Source: Pseudorasbora parva
Lineage: Eukaryota > Chordata > Actinopteri > Cypriniformes > Gobionidae
Direction: 5' to 3'
Assembly: GCF_024679245.1 (NCBI RefSeq)
Contig: NC_090186.1
Span: forward strand, 39,950,181-40,014,180
Length of the DNA stretch: 64,000 nucleotides
Positions 1 to 13,350 of the stretch are shown one piece after another. The position numbers and the translations under genes are program-made. The notes under the pieces were generated by a model that was not told the origin of the DNA, ran no database searches, and saw only the letters and a program-made list of their open reading frames with translations. Every line of letters begins with the position of its first letter. Position 1 is the first letter of the stretch.

Positions 1-773
1 ACGCATCAAAAGAATGAGAAGAAATAAGGGCGATGATGTCATTAAAAAAATGTCAAGTTATAGTGCTGCAGAGATATCAACCTTAATTAGGAGTAGCATT
101 ACTTGCCCCGGCCTGACAGGTATCGTAATACCAGTCTCGGCCATGGGAGGCGGTATGCGGCAACATAACCACCAGCCAACCTGGCGTACTTAAACCTGAT
201 GTCAATCGTGTGGAAAGTACAGCCCACTACTTCATTTCAGTTCAGGGAAGAGAGTGGACGGATGGCCGAAGCCCTTGGCCCCTTAAATGTATCTGATATG
301 ATAAAAATAGCTGCTTTACCTGACCGGAAATAGCGGAAGTGCGGGTCCCGTCCCGTCATAATAAAAGTCCCGGTACTCACGAGCCGTTTAGAATAGGCGC
401 CCTCCAGGGGACGAAAAGTTGCGTAGTGCACCTTTAAACCATACACTAATTTGCGCTACTCTTGGTAGATTGTTGAAATGGAAATCTAGCTGTGTCTGTG
501 TTCTTTCATTTGCGCATCGTCCGTGGATCATGCCAAGAACTTTACACTCCCATCAGCACTTTTATGGGATTGTGCTCTCATACTAATTTGCCCAGTTTAG
601 TAAATCTGGCCCTTAGAGAATAACTCCCTTTAGACTGACTTTGTGCTTTGTAATTTTACAGACCTTTTTCATGCTCAAACAACCACATTACACACTAAAG
701 TAAGATGAAAATGTAAAACAGCATAAGTCCTCTAATATATAATGTGGTATAACTGAAAGGAAAGGTCTCTCAC
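1..773. other. fermt1 intron, no exon seen
   Basis: Intronic sequence downstream (in gene sense) of the last fermt1 exon in the window. Positions 100-440 are GC-richer than their surroundings and look like a decayed interspersed repeat, but I could not place the family. No kindlin-like coding segment is visible here, so the next fermt1 exon lies beyond the window edge. Confidence 0.5.
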
Positions 774-876
774 CTTTGGGTTGAGGTCAAAGAAGCAGTG
801 GTACTTGAATCGCAGCAGGAGTCTGTCGTTTTCCTGAATTCCCTGTTCCATCAGCGAGCGAGAGGAATCCAGCCAC
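774..876 (-). CDS. fermt1: fermt1 coding exon 5 (kindlin-1, F1 domain)
   Basis: Kindlin-1 binds the cytoplasmic tail of beta integrins and works with talin to activate them at focal adhesions. Read on the minus strand, the exon starts at 876 after a CTGCAG acceptor and ends at 774 before a GTGAGA donor. It is 103 nt: one base completes a codon begun in the previous exon, then 34 codons follow. The translation contains [15 protein letters not shown] and ends FFDLNPK, a strongly conserved stretch of the kindlin F1 subdomain. It covers roughly residues 234-268 of a protein that is about 680 residues in the family. The reading frame is intact. The remaining exons (F2 with its PH insert, F3) lie left of position 1. 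Confidence 0.93.
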
Positions 877-1772
877 CTGCAGACCAACATCTCAGTTAAA
901 ATACACACATTCAGTGAAGATCAATAAATACAGCAATATATTAAAGTCTACATGACAATTCTTATTTTTTTATGGAATAATGCAGTATTTATTAATGATT
1001 TAATCATGCTTTTTTTATTTTTATTCATGTGCCGCATAATCTTTCTAAAAAAAAACTCCCTTCCCTCTTGGAGTGACATCTCTTCATTTCTCTGATGACA
1101 GGGCAGGACAACCTGTCACTCACACGAGATCAACCAATAGCAAACCACAGCCATTCAACCATCCAATCAACTCCTGATGGACAAAATCAAGCCGGCCTAC
1201 ATTTTTACTCATTCGAGAAGCCGTTTCGCTTAGATAAATGTTACAAGAGTGTAGAAAAGATAATCACAACATCTGTTTCATGCCAACTTTAAAGCAATTA
1301 GTTAGTCAAGGTCAAGGCATGTGTTACTGTGATTTTACCATAGTAAATGAATGTTTTTGGGAATTAAATAAAATAGAGCTTGTAAAAAACAGTTGAAAGT
1401 GCAATATGCTAAAATAAATGTTCAATACATTTGCAAAAAATAATGTATACATTTAAAAATAGTAAATAGTTGTAAACTATGTATCAAGGTGTGTGACTAT
1501 TGTTACGGCACTGAACACGTGTTCATGTTGAATGAATGTCCAATCAGATTTTAGAAACAAAACTACATGTTATAAATTGAAATATGAAGATCTATTAATA
1601 AAGACACTGAAGGTCTCTATTTCTGGTACAACACTATCATTCAAAAGCTGAAAGAAATTAATATTTTAATTTAATTTAATCAAAAGTGACAGTAAAGACA
1701 TTTATGATGTTACAAAATATTTCTGCTTCAAGTAAATACTGTTCTTTTGAACATTTAATTTCTGACAAAATG

Positions 1773-2552
1773 TAACCTGGATGCCAGCCGAACTTAGCCC
1801 CGCCCACATTTTTTTTTAGGTCGGGCAGTTCGGTCTGGCCTCGCTCCATAGAGGAGTAATTATCCCCAAACAAAAGCTATTCAGACCAATGAAATCATCA
1901 GGGCGGGCTTTAGACGATGACGGACAGATGATCAAGAGTAACGTAATCATCACGTCATCAAAGGGGCTTGGATTATATTTGCTCGAATACTAAACGGAGA
2001 GCTTGTTTGTATATGCATCACCTTCACAATTTCTCTCAAAAATTATGATCATCTTGGGTAAGTACTCTGTGTATCATTTTATTTTTTTACAACACCGGCA
2101 AAGATTGTTTATTCCAGCACGCTGTGCAGACAGGGTTGCCACAACAACAATTTTTTACAACAAAACCCGCCAACTACTAGCCCTAAACAATAGCTTCTCG
2201 GGGGGTTCTCCGGGGGAAAAATGGCGTTTGGGGGGTAAACCGTGCGTTATTTTGGCAAGGTTGCCTGCTAAAATTCGCACTCATGGGTCTATATATCACA
2301 TAATAGTCGTTTCAACCCGCGGACATGGAAAACAACCCGCGGGGAAAACGTGGACTTGGCAACACAGTGCAGTTGAACTCTGTTGACATTTGACAACTTG
2401 CGTAATGCGTCGCTTCGTTGCTCTGATTGGTTGTAGGTCTGTCCAATTGAGGTCTTTCCTGGTTCGGTTGAAACACGCTCCATAATCACAGCCCAATGGA
2501 GCAGTTTCAGACTCATATTCTGACTAGAATTGAGTATGACCACGTCAGGCTA
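1773..2552. mobile_element. Non-autonomous DNA transposon, TARCCTG ends, 9-bp TSD
   Basis: The element begins TAACCTGG and ends CAGGCTA (reverse complement TAGCCTG). It is flanked by identical 9-mers, GACAAAATG at 1764-1772 and at 2553-2561, which is a clean target-site duplication. No transposase is visible inside. The same kind of termini and TSD length recur at 20662-21206 and 43010-43605. A 9-bp TSD is typical of Mutator-like elements, but superfamily assignment from ends alone is tentative. Confidence 0.75.
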
Positions 2553-2589
2553 GACAAAATGTATCGGTTTCCACAAAAATATGAAGCAG

Positions 2590-2850
2590 CACAACAGTTT
2601 TCGATATTGATGATAATCATATATTTTCTTGGCCAGCAAATCATCATATTAGAGTGATTTCTGAAGGATCATGTGACACTGAAGACTGGAGTAATGATGC
2701 TGAAAATTCAGATTTGACCACAGAAATTAAAATACATTCTAAAATAGATATTTTATATTTAATTTTAAATTGTAAAAATATTTCACAATAATACTGGTTT
2801 ACAGTATTTTTTATCAAATAAATGCAGCCTTTGTGAACATAAGACACTTC
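2590..2850 (+). repeat. Dispersed cyprinid-type repeat, family R1
   Basis: It carries the recurrent block GAAGGATCATGTGACACTGA followed by GATGCTGAAAATTCAG and, about 100 bp on, ATCAAATAAATGCAGCC. Related copies occur at about 4396, 17885, 32045, 34345, 37960 and 41418. No coding capacity is seen. Confidence 0.75.
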
Positions 2851-2888
2851 TTTTAAATGGTAAGTAAATGTGTATGTCTATGTCTTAC

Positions 2889-3078
2889 CCAGCATTAATG
2901 GCTGCTTTATCATCCATAGTAAGAGGCTTGTACAGTTTGGCCAGTTCCTCCGGTGGAAGATTGGGCTGGCTGGTCGTCAGGGGACTATCTCCAAACCACA
3001 GACTGGTGGACGATGCAGGAGAGCCGCTCTCCGGGTCATAGGTCGGAGTCATAGTTTTACTGTACAGACCAAGTCCTC
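2889..3078 (-). CDS. fermt1: fermt1 coding exon 4 (kindlin-1, F1 loop)
   Basis: The minus-strand exon starts at 3078 after the acceptor TTTCTACAG and ends at 2889 before the donor GTAAGA. It is 190 nt. The translation includes [20 protein letters not shown] and then WFGDSPLT, matching the kindlin segment that follows the basic loop in F1; its last residues are DDKAAINAG. It corresponds to about residues 171-234. Phase is consistent on both sides: the split glycine codon at the end (GG) is completed by the G that opens coding exon 5. The serine/threonine-rich middle fits the long, largely disordered insertion of F1. Confidence 0.95.
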
Positions 3079-3596
3079 CTGTAGAAAGTATAAATGTAAA
3101 CATGCCAATCATTATTAGTTTAAAACGTACACATTTATTTATTTAAACACAGCTGTTGCTAATTATCTAGATGCAATCTATAGTATTTTCTAAAAACAAA
3201 AATGCATATTAAAGTGTTTAAACTTGTATAAAAGGAAATATTCATTCATAAAAACATGTTTTTTTAAATAATACTTTTTTATCTGGAAGCGCAAATACAT
3301 GATGCTTTCGTAATCACTGTGCATTTAGTCTGAAATGTAAACTTTATTTACATATTTATTTTAGTTTAATCTTTAGTTGGTATTTATTTATTTATTTTCG
3401 AAAGAAAAAATATATATGGTTAACAGTCTAAGAATGTATATTTATATGAATGTATTTTTTATCGTTTTGTATATTTATATGATACTGGCTATGATTAAGT
3501 GTTTTGTTGATATTTGTTTTTTCATTGTAATAATAAAAAAATAAAAAAACACACAAAAAAGAAGTATCCTCATGGCCATTTGCAGCAAATAAATAC

Positions 3597-3731
3597 CTCC
3601 TGCCATTCCGCTGGCGATGTCCATGTTTAATATCTCATCAATGGCTGATTCTGCACCCTTGTCTTTTTTCTTTTTCTTCTTTGGTTCATCTAGTGGTTTC
3701 AGAAGAGAAAGTTCTTCGGATCTTCTAATGT
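3597..3731 (-). CDS. fermt1: fermt1 coding exon 3 (kindlin-1, lysine-rich loop)
   Basis: The minus-strand exon runs from 3731 (acceptor TTGTTCACAG) to 3597 (donor GTATTT) and is 135 nt. The translation begins (N)IRRSEELSLLKP and contains EPKKKKKKDKG, the poly-lysine patch in the kindlin F1 loop, which in this family binds acidic phospholipids at the membrane. It covers about residues 126-171. The acceptor is unusual in context: only 25 intronic bases separate the exon from the end of a DNA transposon at 3757, so the branch point probably lies in or next to that element. The donor is weaker than the others in this gene. Confidence 0.93.
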
Positions 3732-3756
3732 CTGTGAACAAAGAAAAACATACATA

Positions 3757-4260
3757 CAGTCAAACCAAAAATGATTCAGACAGCATATAATTTTTTACTA
3801 GTGGGTCCAGGACACTATAGTTCATTTATGTAAGTGAGGATAGCAAAATAAACTGGGACATATTATACCCAAAAATTCTTCATACAGTGAATTACCAGTA
3901 AAAATTATTTGGACCAAAATGATTCAGACACTTTGACCTGAAGATGTTTTGCTTCAGTGTTTTTTCTTTAATTGCTAATGCGACCTTTGACACCACAGAC
4001 TGAACTTAATGAAGCATTGCTTGGTCATTGGTTGATCTAAATTGGTATTATCTTATTGTGTACTTAAATTGAAGAGCTGACAGCTGATTGGTTAATTGTA
4101 TTCCATTACATCCCTTTCTATCAAAGTTATCAGACATTATCAAGATGAATTTGTTCTAGTTCTTGTCTCATATTTTATTAGCATTTTCTAAACTATAGCG
4201 AATAAACTGTGATAATGTGAGAAAATGTTAAAGGTGTCTGAATAAATATTGGTTTGACAG
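3757..4260. mobile_element. Tc1/mariner-type MITE inside a fermt1 intron
   Basis: Terminal inverted repeats read CAGTCAAACC at the left and GGTTTGACAG at the right, flanked by TA on both sides (3755-3756, 4261-4262), the target duplication of Tc1/mariner elements. Extended ends (ATGATTCAGACA and GTGTCTGAATAAATATT) also pair imperfectly. The element is 504 bp with no transposase. It sits immediately upstream of the acceptor of fermt1 coding exon 3. Confidence 0.8.
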
Positions 4261-4395
4261 TAGTTTAGTATAAAATCAACTAAGGTGCAGAAATAAATCA
4301 TGGAAAAACAAATTAGACAGCTTTTTTTCATGTAAAAATTAATTAACTGGAATTGTAAAAACAAAAAAAACAAAAAAACAATACATATTTGTAAT

Positions 4396-4690
4396 TATCA
4401 GTACCAGCCAAAAGTTTGGAAACATTACTATTTTTAATGTTTTTTTAATAAGTCTCTTACGTTCATCAATCCTGCATTTATTTGATAAAAAAAATACAGG
4501 AATAAAAAAACTAAAATATTATGGAATATATTTAGAATTTAAAATAATGGTTTTCTATTTAAATACCTTAAAAACAAATACATTAAAATATAATTTATTT
4601 ACTTGATGTAATGCAAAGCAGAATTTTCATTAGCCATTACTCAAGTATTCTGTATCACATGATCTTTCAGAAATAATATAGTTGTATAGA
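4396..4690 (-). repeat. Dispersed repeat R1, reverse orientation
   Basis: The end AGCCAAAAGTTTGGAAAC and the block ATCACATGATCTTTCAGAAAT are the reverse complement of family R1 landmarks. The interior is degraded. Positions 4690-5000 hold another decayed, unassigned repeat. Confidence 0.65.
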
Positions 4691-5263
4691 GCCATCTTTA
4701 CAGAGCTGCGTTAAGGCCAAAGTTCAGTGTAAAGATGCAATGCAGCATAAAAGCCTGACTAAATTATGCCTGATCTGACCCACCTCGGCCCCTAATAGAA
4801 AATAGGCAGTTAAAATAGTTGTGTAAACGCTTTCATGCCACCTCTGTGCAACATTAATCAGCCGGCGTGAAGACATAACTGCCACTTCAGAAGTGCTCCT
4901 GTGCCACCTTTGCCGTGAAAATTTGGCATCGTTTTTAAAAACCCAGTTCTAGTATCAGGTTCAATCAAAAGTGTTAATCATAAATGTTTGTTTTTAATAA
5001 GTGTCTGAGGGAATTGATGTGGTATCTAAATAATACAATAATACAATCTGTATTAATATTTCAGTATATTTATACATTTCACATAGCATTTAAAAATAGG
5101 TGAATTCGGGTAAATTGTGACCCTTTTGCTATTGAGATGACTGGAAATAAATGTCCCAATTATACCCAATTAATCCTATTTCTTTTTCATGTAAGCATTT
5201 ATTGGATATGCAAAAGGATTGCAATGCAATATGATATAAATAATATTTTATAATAGAACTTAC

Positions 5264-5497
5264 TGAGTGCTTTGCAGATCTCAGCTACGGCTCTGAAGAC
5301 CACACCGGAGAAGCTAACAGGGAGCTTGATGGTCTTCATGTTGGGCAGCTGGATACAGAGGGGTTTGTGTTGTGGAGTGTAGCGCAGGTCAGCGTCTGCC
5401 TGGACTCCATACTTATCCAGAGTCCAGTGTGTCTTCAGCAGCCAGCAGCTCTTCTGCTCCCACCAGATGCCGTGATCGGACCAGTCCTGAGGAGCCC
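5264..5497 (-). CDS. fermt1: fermt1 coding exon 2 (kindlin-1, F0/F1)
   Basis: The minus-strand exon runs from 5497 (acceptor TCTCTGTGTCAG) to 5264 (donor GTAAGT), 234 nt or exactly 78 codons, keeping phase 1. The translation contains [20 protein letters not shown] and then [15 protein letters not shown], among the most conserved blocks of all kindlins, and ends [12 protein letters not shown]. Joined across the intron the next residues are N-IRRSEELSLL, as expected for FERMT1. It covers about residues 48-126, spanning the end of F0 and the start of F1. There are no disruptions. Confidence 0.97.
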
Positions 5498-5563
5498 CTG
5501 ACACAGAGAACATCATTCTGTGAGCACATGAGTCTGAGACAACGCTCTGATGGCATTTATCTC

Positions 5564-5575
5564 CACACACACACA

Positions 5576-5615
<40 letters not shown>

Positions 5616-5628
5616 CGAACACACACAT
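5564..5628. repeat. (AC)n/(GCAC)n microsatellite
   Basis: A short ACACAC run grades into about 11 GCAC units and back to ACAC. It lies in the fermt1 intron about 65 bp upstream (in gene sense) of coding exon 2. Confidence 0.95.
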
Positions 5629-6085
5629 ATATAGAGTACAAAAGCAGGGCTCCAAAAGTAAAAATCCCACAAGGAATTCCATAGTGAAACAGATTTGTGT
5701 TATAATATAAACCCTTTGATACCTAAAAAGAGGCAACATACTCTCACCGCTCAGGCAGCTATTGCTATTTCTTTGAATGTGAAAACATCAAATTCTCCAA
5801 AGCTGTTCACAAAGCTTACGATAAAATTTCATATTTGAAATCACCAATGAAATCTGACAACTGTCTCATACAATGTGTTTCCTAACGCCCTGCAGTCATA
5901 AGCAGTGCAGCCATAATCTGTTTATTTTATCACACAAATATCAGAACTTTATTTCTATAGCTTCGGGAGCTTCTCACAGCAGCTGCAGTGACACAGCGAC
6001 TTTCCCAATCAGCGATTGGCTCTATTTTATTTAGAAGGCGGGACTCATTTCACCATATTATGCATTGCACATTCTCCCATTAATA

Positions 6086-6149
6086 AGCTGTGTCCCAATT
6101 CAGAGGCTGCATCCTTCAAAGGACATGGCCTCTGAATTGGGACACAGCT
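6086..6149. repeat. Perfect 22-bp inverted repeat (MITE remnant)
   Basis: The left arm 6086-6107 begins AGCTGTGTCCCAATTC and is exactly complementary to the right arm 6128-6149, with a 20-nt spacer. It is probably the two termini of a DNA transposon with almost all of its interior deleted. Confidence 0.8.
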
Positions 6150-6310
6150 ATAGTAATATGAGTGCACCGTCATTGTGTATGAAAAGTTTTTGAAGCAGCA
6201 GACAGTCACTGTTGCAAAACATATCTTATTAATGTATTACAGTATCTATATTTAAAAAAAATGTTCTATTACATGTATTTATTTTAATGAAAAGGCTGAA
6301 AAGGAAAACA

Positions 6311-6700
6311 GGTTACACTTTATTTTAAGGTGACATTGTGTACACAAACAAGTACAAGTAATATAAATTAAATACATGCACCTACTATAGGGTTATGGTT
6401 TGATTTAGGGTTAGTTACTTGTAATTATGCATAATTTGCTATTATTACTACACTAAGTACATGTGACAAGTGTAACAACGTCACCTTAAACTAAAGGGTA
6501 ACACTTTATTTTACAGTGCCCTTGTTATACGTTACATACAGTTATAATAGTAATAACTATAAATGATGCATAATTAAATGCGACTAACCCTAAACCAAAC
6601 CATAAGCCTATAGTAAGTGCATGTAGTTAATTAATATTACTCAGTACATAAGTGTATAATTACACTGTAACTAGGACACTTAAAAAATAAAGTGTTATCG
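6311..6700. repeat. Two abutting GGTTACACTTTATTTTA repeats
   Basis: The first unit (6311 to about 6495) opens GGTTACACTTTATTTTAAGG and closes with GTCACCTTAAACTAAAGGG. The second begins at about 6496 with GGGTAACACTTTATTTTAC and closes AATAAAGTGTTATC at about 6700. Both hold a central GGTTAGT / ACTAACC block in opposite orientation, so they form a back-to-back pair. A related copy is at about 16270. Confidence 0.7.
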
Positions 6701-7913
6701 GAAAACACTGGATTCATTTTAGTACTTATTGAGTTTATGCGGAAAAGTTAGGGTAATGCCCTAAAACACCCAAAAAAATAACAAAGTAAAGTTAACAAAG
6801 TAAAAAAAAAAGTAAAAATACATAAGATTAATTAACTTAAAAATAAATTAAAGCTATAATTAATTTAAAAAAAAAATTATAACAAAAAGCACTCAACAAA
6901 ATTACTAAAACATCAATTGAAAAAAAAAGATATTTACAAAATATTATAGCTTTTTAAATAATACTAAAATAATACTGTTATTTGCATTTTTATTTGTAAT
7001 TTTACTTTGCACACGTAAGTATAGGACTTTAAGGAAATGATTATTAAAGAGCTGAACAGGAACGTATTTATGTGGAGACATAAACCACAAACATCACATA
7101 AACCAGACCAGTTGCCACTGAGTAATACAAGCATGAGGCTTGTTTGATGACACGACAAATTCACCTTGATGATTCTTCTTTTACTCACATTTCCTTCATC
7201 CTTCACAGTGATCATCCTCTGACTCAACCCTGTAATTACCTACTAGAGAAATCCTGGGGTGCCTGTACTATACACCTATTACGTTGACTATAAACAGATT
7301 CATGAATGACCATTTCCAATAAATTACCTACATGGAAAAGCATAGTAATTACTGGGTCGCCTGATGGAAAGCATGATGGCTGACACACTCACACAGTGAA
7401 CTTCAGACCCTGCGTCGGCAAACAACACCTGAGTCAAAGAACAATAGCTCTGAGCACGAGGCTATACAAAGATATGCTAGGCAAACATGGGCGTACCAGC
7501 GCATTTCAACCAGTATTTAGGACTCTAGAACTGTACTTGAATGGGATCGAGATCGCTTAGTTTTTTTTGTTCCTTTGTTTCTTTTTAACAGGGGTTTCCC
7601 TTTAATTCCGACTGATTTTTCAACCCATTAGAACTTTACAAAACTTTAAAGAACTTTGGAAATGTTCTTAAAAAGCTTTGAGCTTTTCAGAATTGCACCG
7701 ATCCTGAATTTGCTATTAAAATAGGAAACAGGCTGCAACAAAAAAGCAGTTAAAATTAAATGAAATTTTAAGACATTACTGATGCGTGTGTTGTATGATT
7801 AATGTTTTAGTATGAATTACCCATAACATTTTATCATGCACACAACATATGAAGTATTTCCATTTATATAAAAGTATTAAATTATTTCAATGATTTCCCA
7901 GATTATTTAAATG

Positions 7914-9430
<1,517 letters not shown>

Positions 9431-9807
9431 TATATAACTAAAAAGTCTAGTATATAAATATAATAATATACAGTGTGTGCATATTTATATATAGTATACA
9501 CACACATATTATTTAAACAAAAACCTTTATGCTATAACAGATTAATTTCTTTATGTTGGTCAAATTGTTTTGGCAGTACTGAAATATCTTCATCAGTTGA
9601 AAAAAATTATTGTACATTTCAAAGTATAAATAATAATATAAATGCTTTTTTTTGTCACAAAACTGTAAATAAAATGAATCTGATGTAAAATAGTAAATTT
9701 CTCTTCCTGTCATTCACATTCAATTCACATCCACAATTCAACATTCTTTGTGCCATGGCCAATTCGTGTTCCTACTCTTGTACTGGTTCTTCAACAGAAT
9801 TACTCAC

Positions 9808-9949
9808 TGATCTTTTCAACAAGTTTGAGCATGAGACCACCGACATGGAGATCCCCCTTGACCCGCAGTTTAAACTTCATGCCCTCATCTCCCTCACGTT
9901 GGTCCACCTGAATGGTGAGCTCCCAGGAGTGTGCCATGGAAGTGGCCAT
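9808..9949 (-). CDS. fermt1: fermt1 coding exon 1 (kindlin-1 start, F0 domain)
   Basis: This is the first coding exon, read on the minus strand. The acceptor TTGATTGCAG ends at 9958, eight untranslated bases follow, and the ATG at 9949 lies in the context AAAATCATGG. The translation is MATSMAHSWELTIQVD, then VKGDLHVGGLMLKLVEKI, the canonical start of the kindlin F0 domain (family pattern SWEL...GDLHVGG.MLKLVE). The second in-frame ATG (residue 5) is an alternative start. The exon is 142 nt (47 codons plus 1), ending at 9808 before GTGAGT. The short N-terminus agrees with kindlin-1, which begins only about 10 residues before SWEL. Confidence 0.94.
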
Positions 9950-10059
9950 GATTTTGCCTGCAATCAAATCACAGACAAACACAAACAGTTACTATCCACC
10001 ACAGGCACAATACTTTGTTTCCCCCATTTTCAATTTCAAAACATTATTAAAATCAAAAG

Positions 10060-10590
10060 TTGTTAATAGATGTACATATTAGTTAATAAACTATAAATGT
10101 CAGCTAACATAAACTAACAATAAACAGCTTGTATGCTTATTTACTTAAATAACACTTAAATTAGGGTCCAATTTCCCCTATTAACTATGATTTTTGCCTC
10201 AGTAAACTCATAATTACTGCTTATTAATAGTTTGTAAGGTAGCTGTTAAGTTTAAGTATTGGGTAGAATAAGGGTTGTAGAATATAGTCATGCAAAATAA
10301 GGCATTAATATGTGCTTTATAAGTAATAAACAGACAATATCCTTGTAATATGGATGCTAATAAGAAATTAGTTAATAGTGAGAATTGAACCATTAACTGT
10401 GTTACCAAGACTATTAAATACTGTAACAAAACTATTTATTAATGCATTGCCTGATGTGACCATAAAGTATTATCATAACTAACATTAATAAAGATTAATA
10501 AATACTTAAAAATATATATTGCTCATGCATTGTCAGTTGACGTTTGCTAATGTATTACCAACAAATGAGACCTTATTGTAAAATTTGACC
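10060..10590. repeat. Dispersed AACATTAGTTAAT-type repeat
   Basis: Fragments rich in TTAATAAACTA, ACTAACATTAATAA and ACAAATGAGACCTTATTGTA. A longer copy with the same landmarks is at 23760-24018. Non-coding. Confidence 0.55.
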
Positions 10591-10649
10591 ACCATTTTTT
10601 TTTTTTTGTTATCGATTAGTCAAGAAAATGTTTATATAGAATTACAGAT

Positions 10650-11784
10650 CAGGGCTTGACAGTAATGCTTGTCCGGGTCAAGTGGCTTGTCTGGGACAAG
10701 AATTTGACTTGCCTGTCGGACAAGAGACTGATTTATAGGGCCAATAACAAAAAAATTACTAACAAATCACCAAAATGTAAGAATGCTTCTGATTGATAAT
10801 GGATATGGATAATATGTAATGTAATGAACTCGCTGTTGACGCTTGCACATCTCGATGAGAAATCAAAACAAATGAGCGCTGCTCATACAAAGAAATTGCG
10901 GTAAACATTCAAAATGTGATGTTTTTATATTTATACCATAGGATACAGTTAGACAACATCACACAACCAAATGTGCTGTTTTCCTGAATAACATCACGAT
11001 TGAAAATGACACTGATTTTATATGACAGTTCCATAAACAATTAATTAACATTTAGTTACTTATATTTTAGATGCAATATTATGTGTTTTTGTTCTATTTC
11101 AGCTGCGAAAATTGTTCCAAACAAAGATTCCAAGCAACAAAGTTCCAAACAGGAGAACCATATCAAATCTAACTCTCACGTGTTACTGAATGATTCAGTG
11201 TTTCAATCAATTTGTTGAATCAAAGATTCAATGACTTCTTTATAAACGACAGCCTCATTCTTGAATGAATCAGTCATTTAAATGAACTGTTTGAATTAAT
11301 AACTCAATGACTCACTCATTGAGACTCACCTGCTGCCACCTACTGGTAGTTTATTTAACATTTATTTTGTTTATTCAAAAATACAAATCTCATAACATTA
11401 TTTATTGCAGTTGTTATTTTTCTGAGTAAATTTTATTTGATTGGTAACAGCCCTATAGTGTCTTATTTTAATGTAATGTATAGATCAAATTTAAGAATAC
11501 ATTATGAGACCTGAAGCATAGCTTATATTTAATAAGATTAGGGGAAAAAATGCCCTTTATAAAAGGTAAAATATCACAAATATGCAGATTTAAAATATGT
11601 CAAAGCTGACTGAACACTGGTGAGAATATTGCTTCTGAATAAGTTATATTTACAACACACACACACAGACACACACACAAATCTAACTTTTTTCCGGACA
11701 AGCAAATGTTTTACTCGGACAAGTGAATGACCGATTTACTTGTCCAAAGGACAAGCAGATGAACATGCTTAATGTCGAGCCCTG
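10650..11784. mobile_element. Non-autonomous DNA transposon with CAGGGCTYGACA ends
   Basis: The left end reads CAGGGCTTGACAGTAATGC and the right end, reverse complemented, CAGGGCTCGACATTAAGC. Subterminal regions are dense in CTTGTCC/GGACAAG motifs on both strands, which may bind transposase. It is 1135 bp with no transposase ORF. The ends resemble hAT elements, but I do not see a clean 8-bp duplication. It lies in the 5' intron of fermt1. Confidence 0.7.
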
Positions 11785-13128
11785 AGATATACAGAATAAA
11801 TAAAACAACGGGGTAAACATTCCATTTTTGATTTAAGTCTAGGTTTACATATATAGGCTCCAAAAAAATCAGTATTTCTACATTAATTTACATCCATTCC
11901 TACCAATATGTTGTTTTTTTGGTAATCACAAATATACAACTTTGGTTGTATGGCTTCTTAAGATTTGGAATATGAGCGCATATAACGGACGGATTGTTTG
12001 ATGGCGTTTTTGTCTTTCTTTTAGAGTTTTAATGAACTTTGAAATGAAAACCTCTGAACATACTTGATGACAAGTTTATTTTTAGGTGAAATATTCCTTT
12101 AATGTCTCTAATGAGTGCCCATCAGAGGGAGTGACAGACAGAGAACTAGGGTGGAGGAGGGATGTGATTACAGAACAAGGGAGACTTCAGCTTAAAATTC
12201 CTGACAAGCTGAGGCAAGACGACGGGCAGAAACAACAGAACGAATCACACAGACCCGCCATCCTGCTGTCTGTTGGGTTGCACATTAATAAACAACAAAG
12301 CCCAGGTCTTACACACAAAAACACAGAGTCAAGATCTGCTGTGTAAACTACACAATCCAAGACTTTCAGGATCTTTTTGTCTGACTCAAGATGGGAAAGC
12401 ATTAATGTTTTTACAAGTTCATGAGCTCTCAATATTGCTATTTGGAAAGATCAGGTCTGTCCATATTCACTGAGGATGGGGGAGGGTGAGATGTTTGGCT
12501 AGATTAGAGATAAAACACACTCTCTGAACTAAGACAACTATTTTGCAGCCCCAGGGCAAATCTGGTAAGTCAGCAGGTTAAAATGTCCGTAGGCATAGAA
12601 AACAAGAATTTACACCTCCCTAGTGTAACAGACACTCAGATATAAACAAGTATGGCATTTAATTCATTAAAAAAACTTCATATAATTGCATTTGAAGATC
12701 CTACTAAAATTATGCACTTAAGAGAGATTTACAATATGCTGATCTGAAGGATCGAGACTGTGACATCAAGAACTTTTTAATCTACAAAAAACCATAAAGT
12801 AACTGAATAACCCTATACTGTGACTAAGATGCTGCAAAACAAATGTCAATTAAAACCACATGAAAGAATATACTATCACAAATATCCCCAGAAAGACCTG
12901 AATGCTTTACTTTTACCATGAGGAATGAGTACAGAATGTATTGAAATGCATATGATGCCTCGTTTTTCACTAATGACAGGATATAAAAAAATAGTCTATT
13001 TCTTAGGCAGCCTATTTCATATCTACTTTATCAAGCAATTTAATTAATTGTATCCAGTAGCCGTAGAGCAAACAAAACAGGACACAGCTAGGGTATTTGA
13101 TTATTTAAATATGAATTATTTCACTCAC
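11785..13128. other. 5' intron of fermt1, no gene seen
   Basis: Mixed-composition sequence with no persuasive ORF, exon or repeat. Short open frames around 12086-12470 show no codon pattern or family resemblance. Confidence 0.45.
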
Positions 13129-13350
13129 CTGAACGCGTTCCCGAGGATTTTCCTTTTGGAAAGTGAAACAGATCTCCTGTCCAGGTGGGCAAGTTGGAGA
13201 AAACCCCGCCCAGTATTCTACTACGACAAAGGCCGGGATCATGAATATTAATTAGCTCGTGCAGCACATCTCGCAAACTCTCCAATGGTGAAGGCTTAAC
13301 TCGTGTACGTTGTTGCGTGTCGGTGACGTTACGGTGTTTGATTTCAACAG
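13129..13350 (-). promoter_or_regulatory. fermt1: Probable non-coding first exon and promoter of fermt1
   Basis: On the minus strand a strong donor, TTCAG followed by GTGAGTGA, puts an exon end at 13129, about 3.2 kb upstream of the acceptor at 9957. The 220 bases above it are GC-richer and contain several CpGs, fitting a promoter-proximal exon. The reading frame through it happens to be open but has no ATG, so it is treated as 5' UTR. The transcription start is not determined; the 13350 boundary is approximate. Confidence 0.55.

Larger units (their letters stand above)
877..2888. other. fermt1 intron with DNA-repeat insertions
   Basis: Intron between coding exons 4 and 5. Positions 1045-1300 look like a decayed interspersed repeat. 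A 780-bp transposable element with a 9-bp target duplication (1773-2552) and another cyprinid-type repeat (2590-2850) fill the right half. No further exon is apparent. Confidence 0.6.

Noticed and set aside
60..440. Possible 5S rRNA or other small RNA gene
   Set aside because: The GC-rich phrases superficially resemble Pol III templates, but no A/C-box order or 5S landmark could be matched.
5199..5739. Long plus- and minus-strand frames extending past fermt1 coding exon 2
   Set aside because: Only 5264-5497 is coding; the rest reads through splice sites into the GCAC repeat.
10650..11784. 8-bp hAT target duplication
   Set aside because: The flanks (TTACAGAT and AGATATAC) do not match, so superfamily placement was left open.
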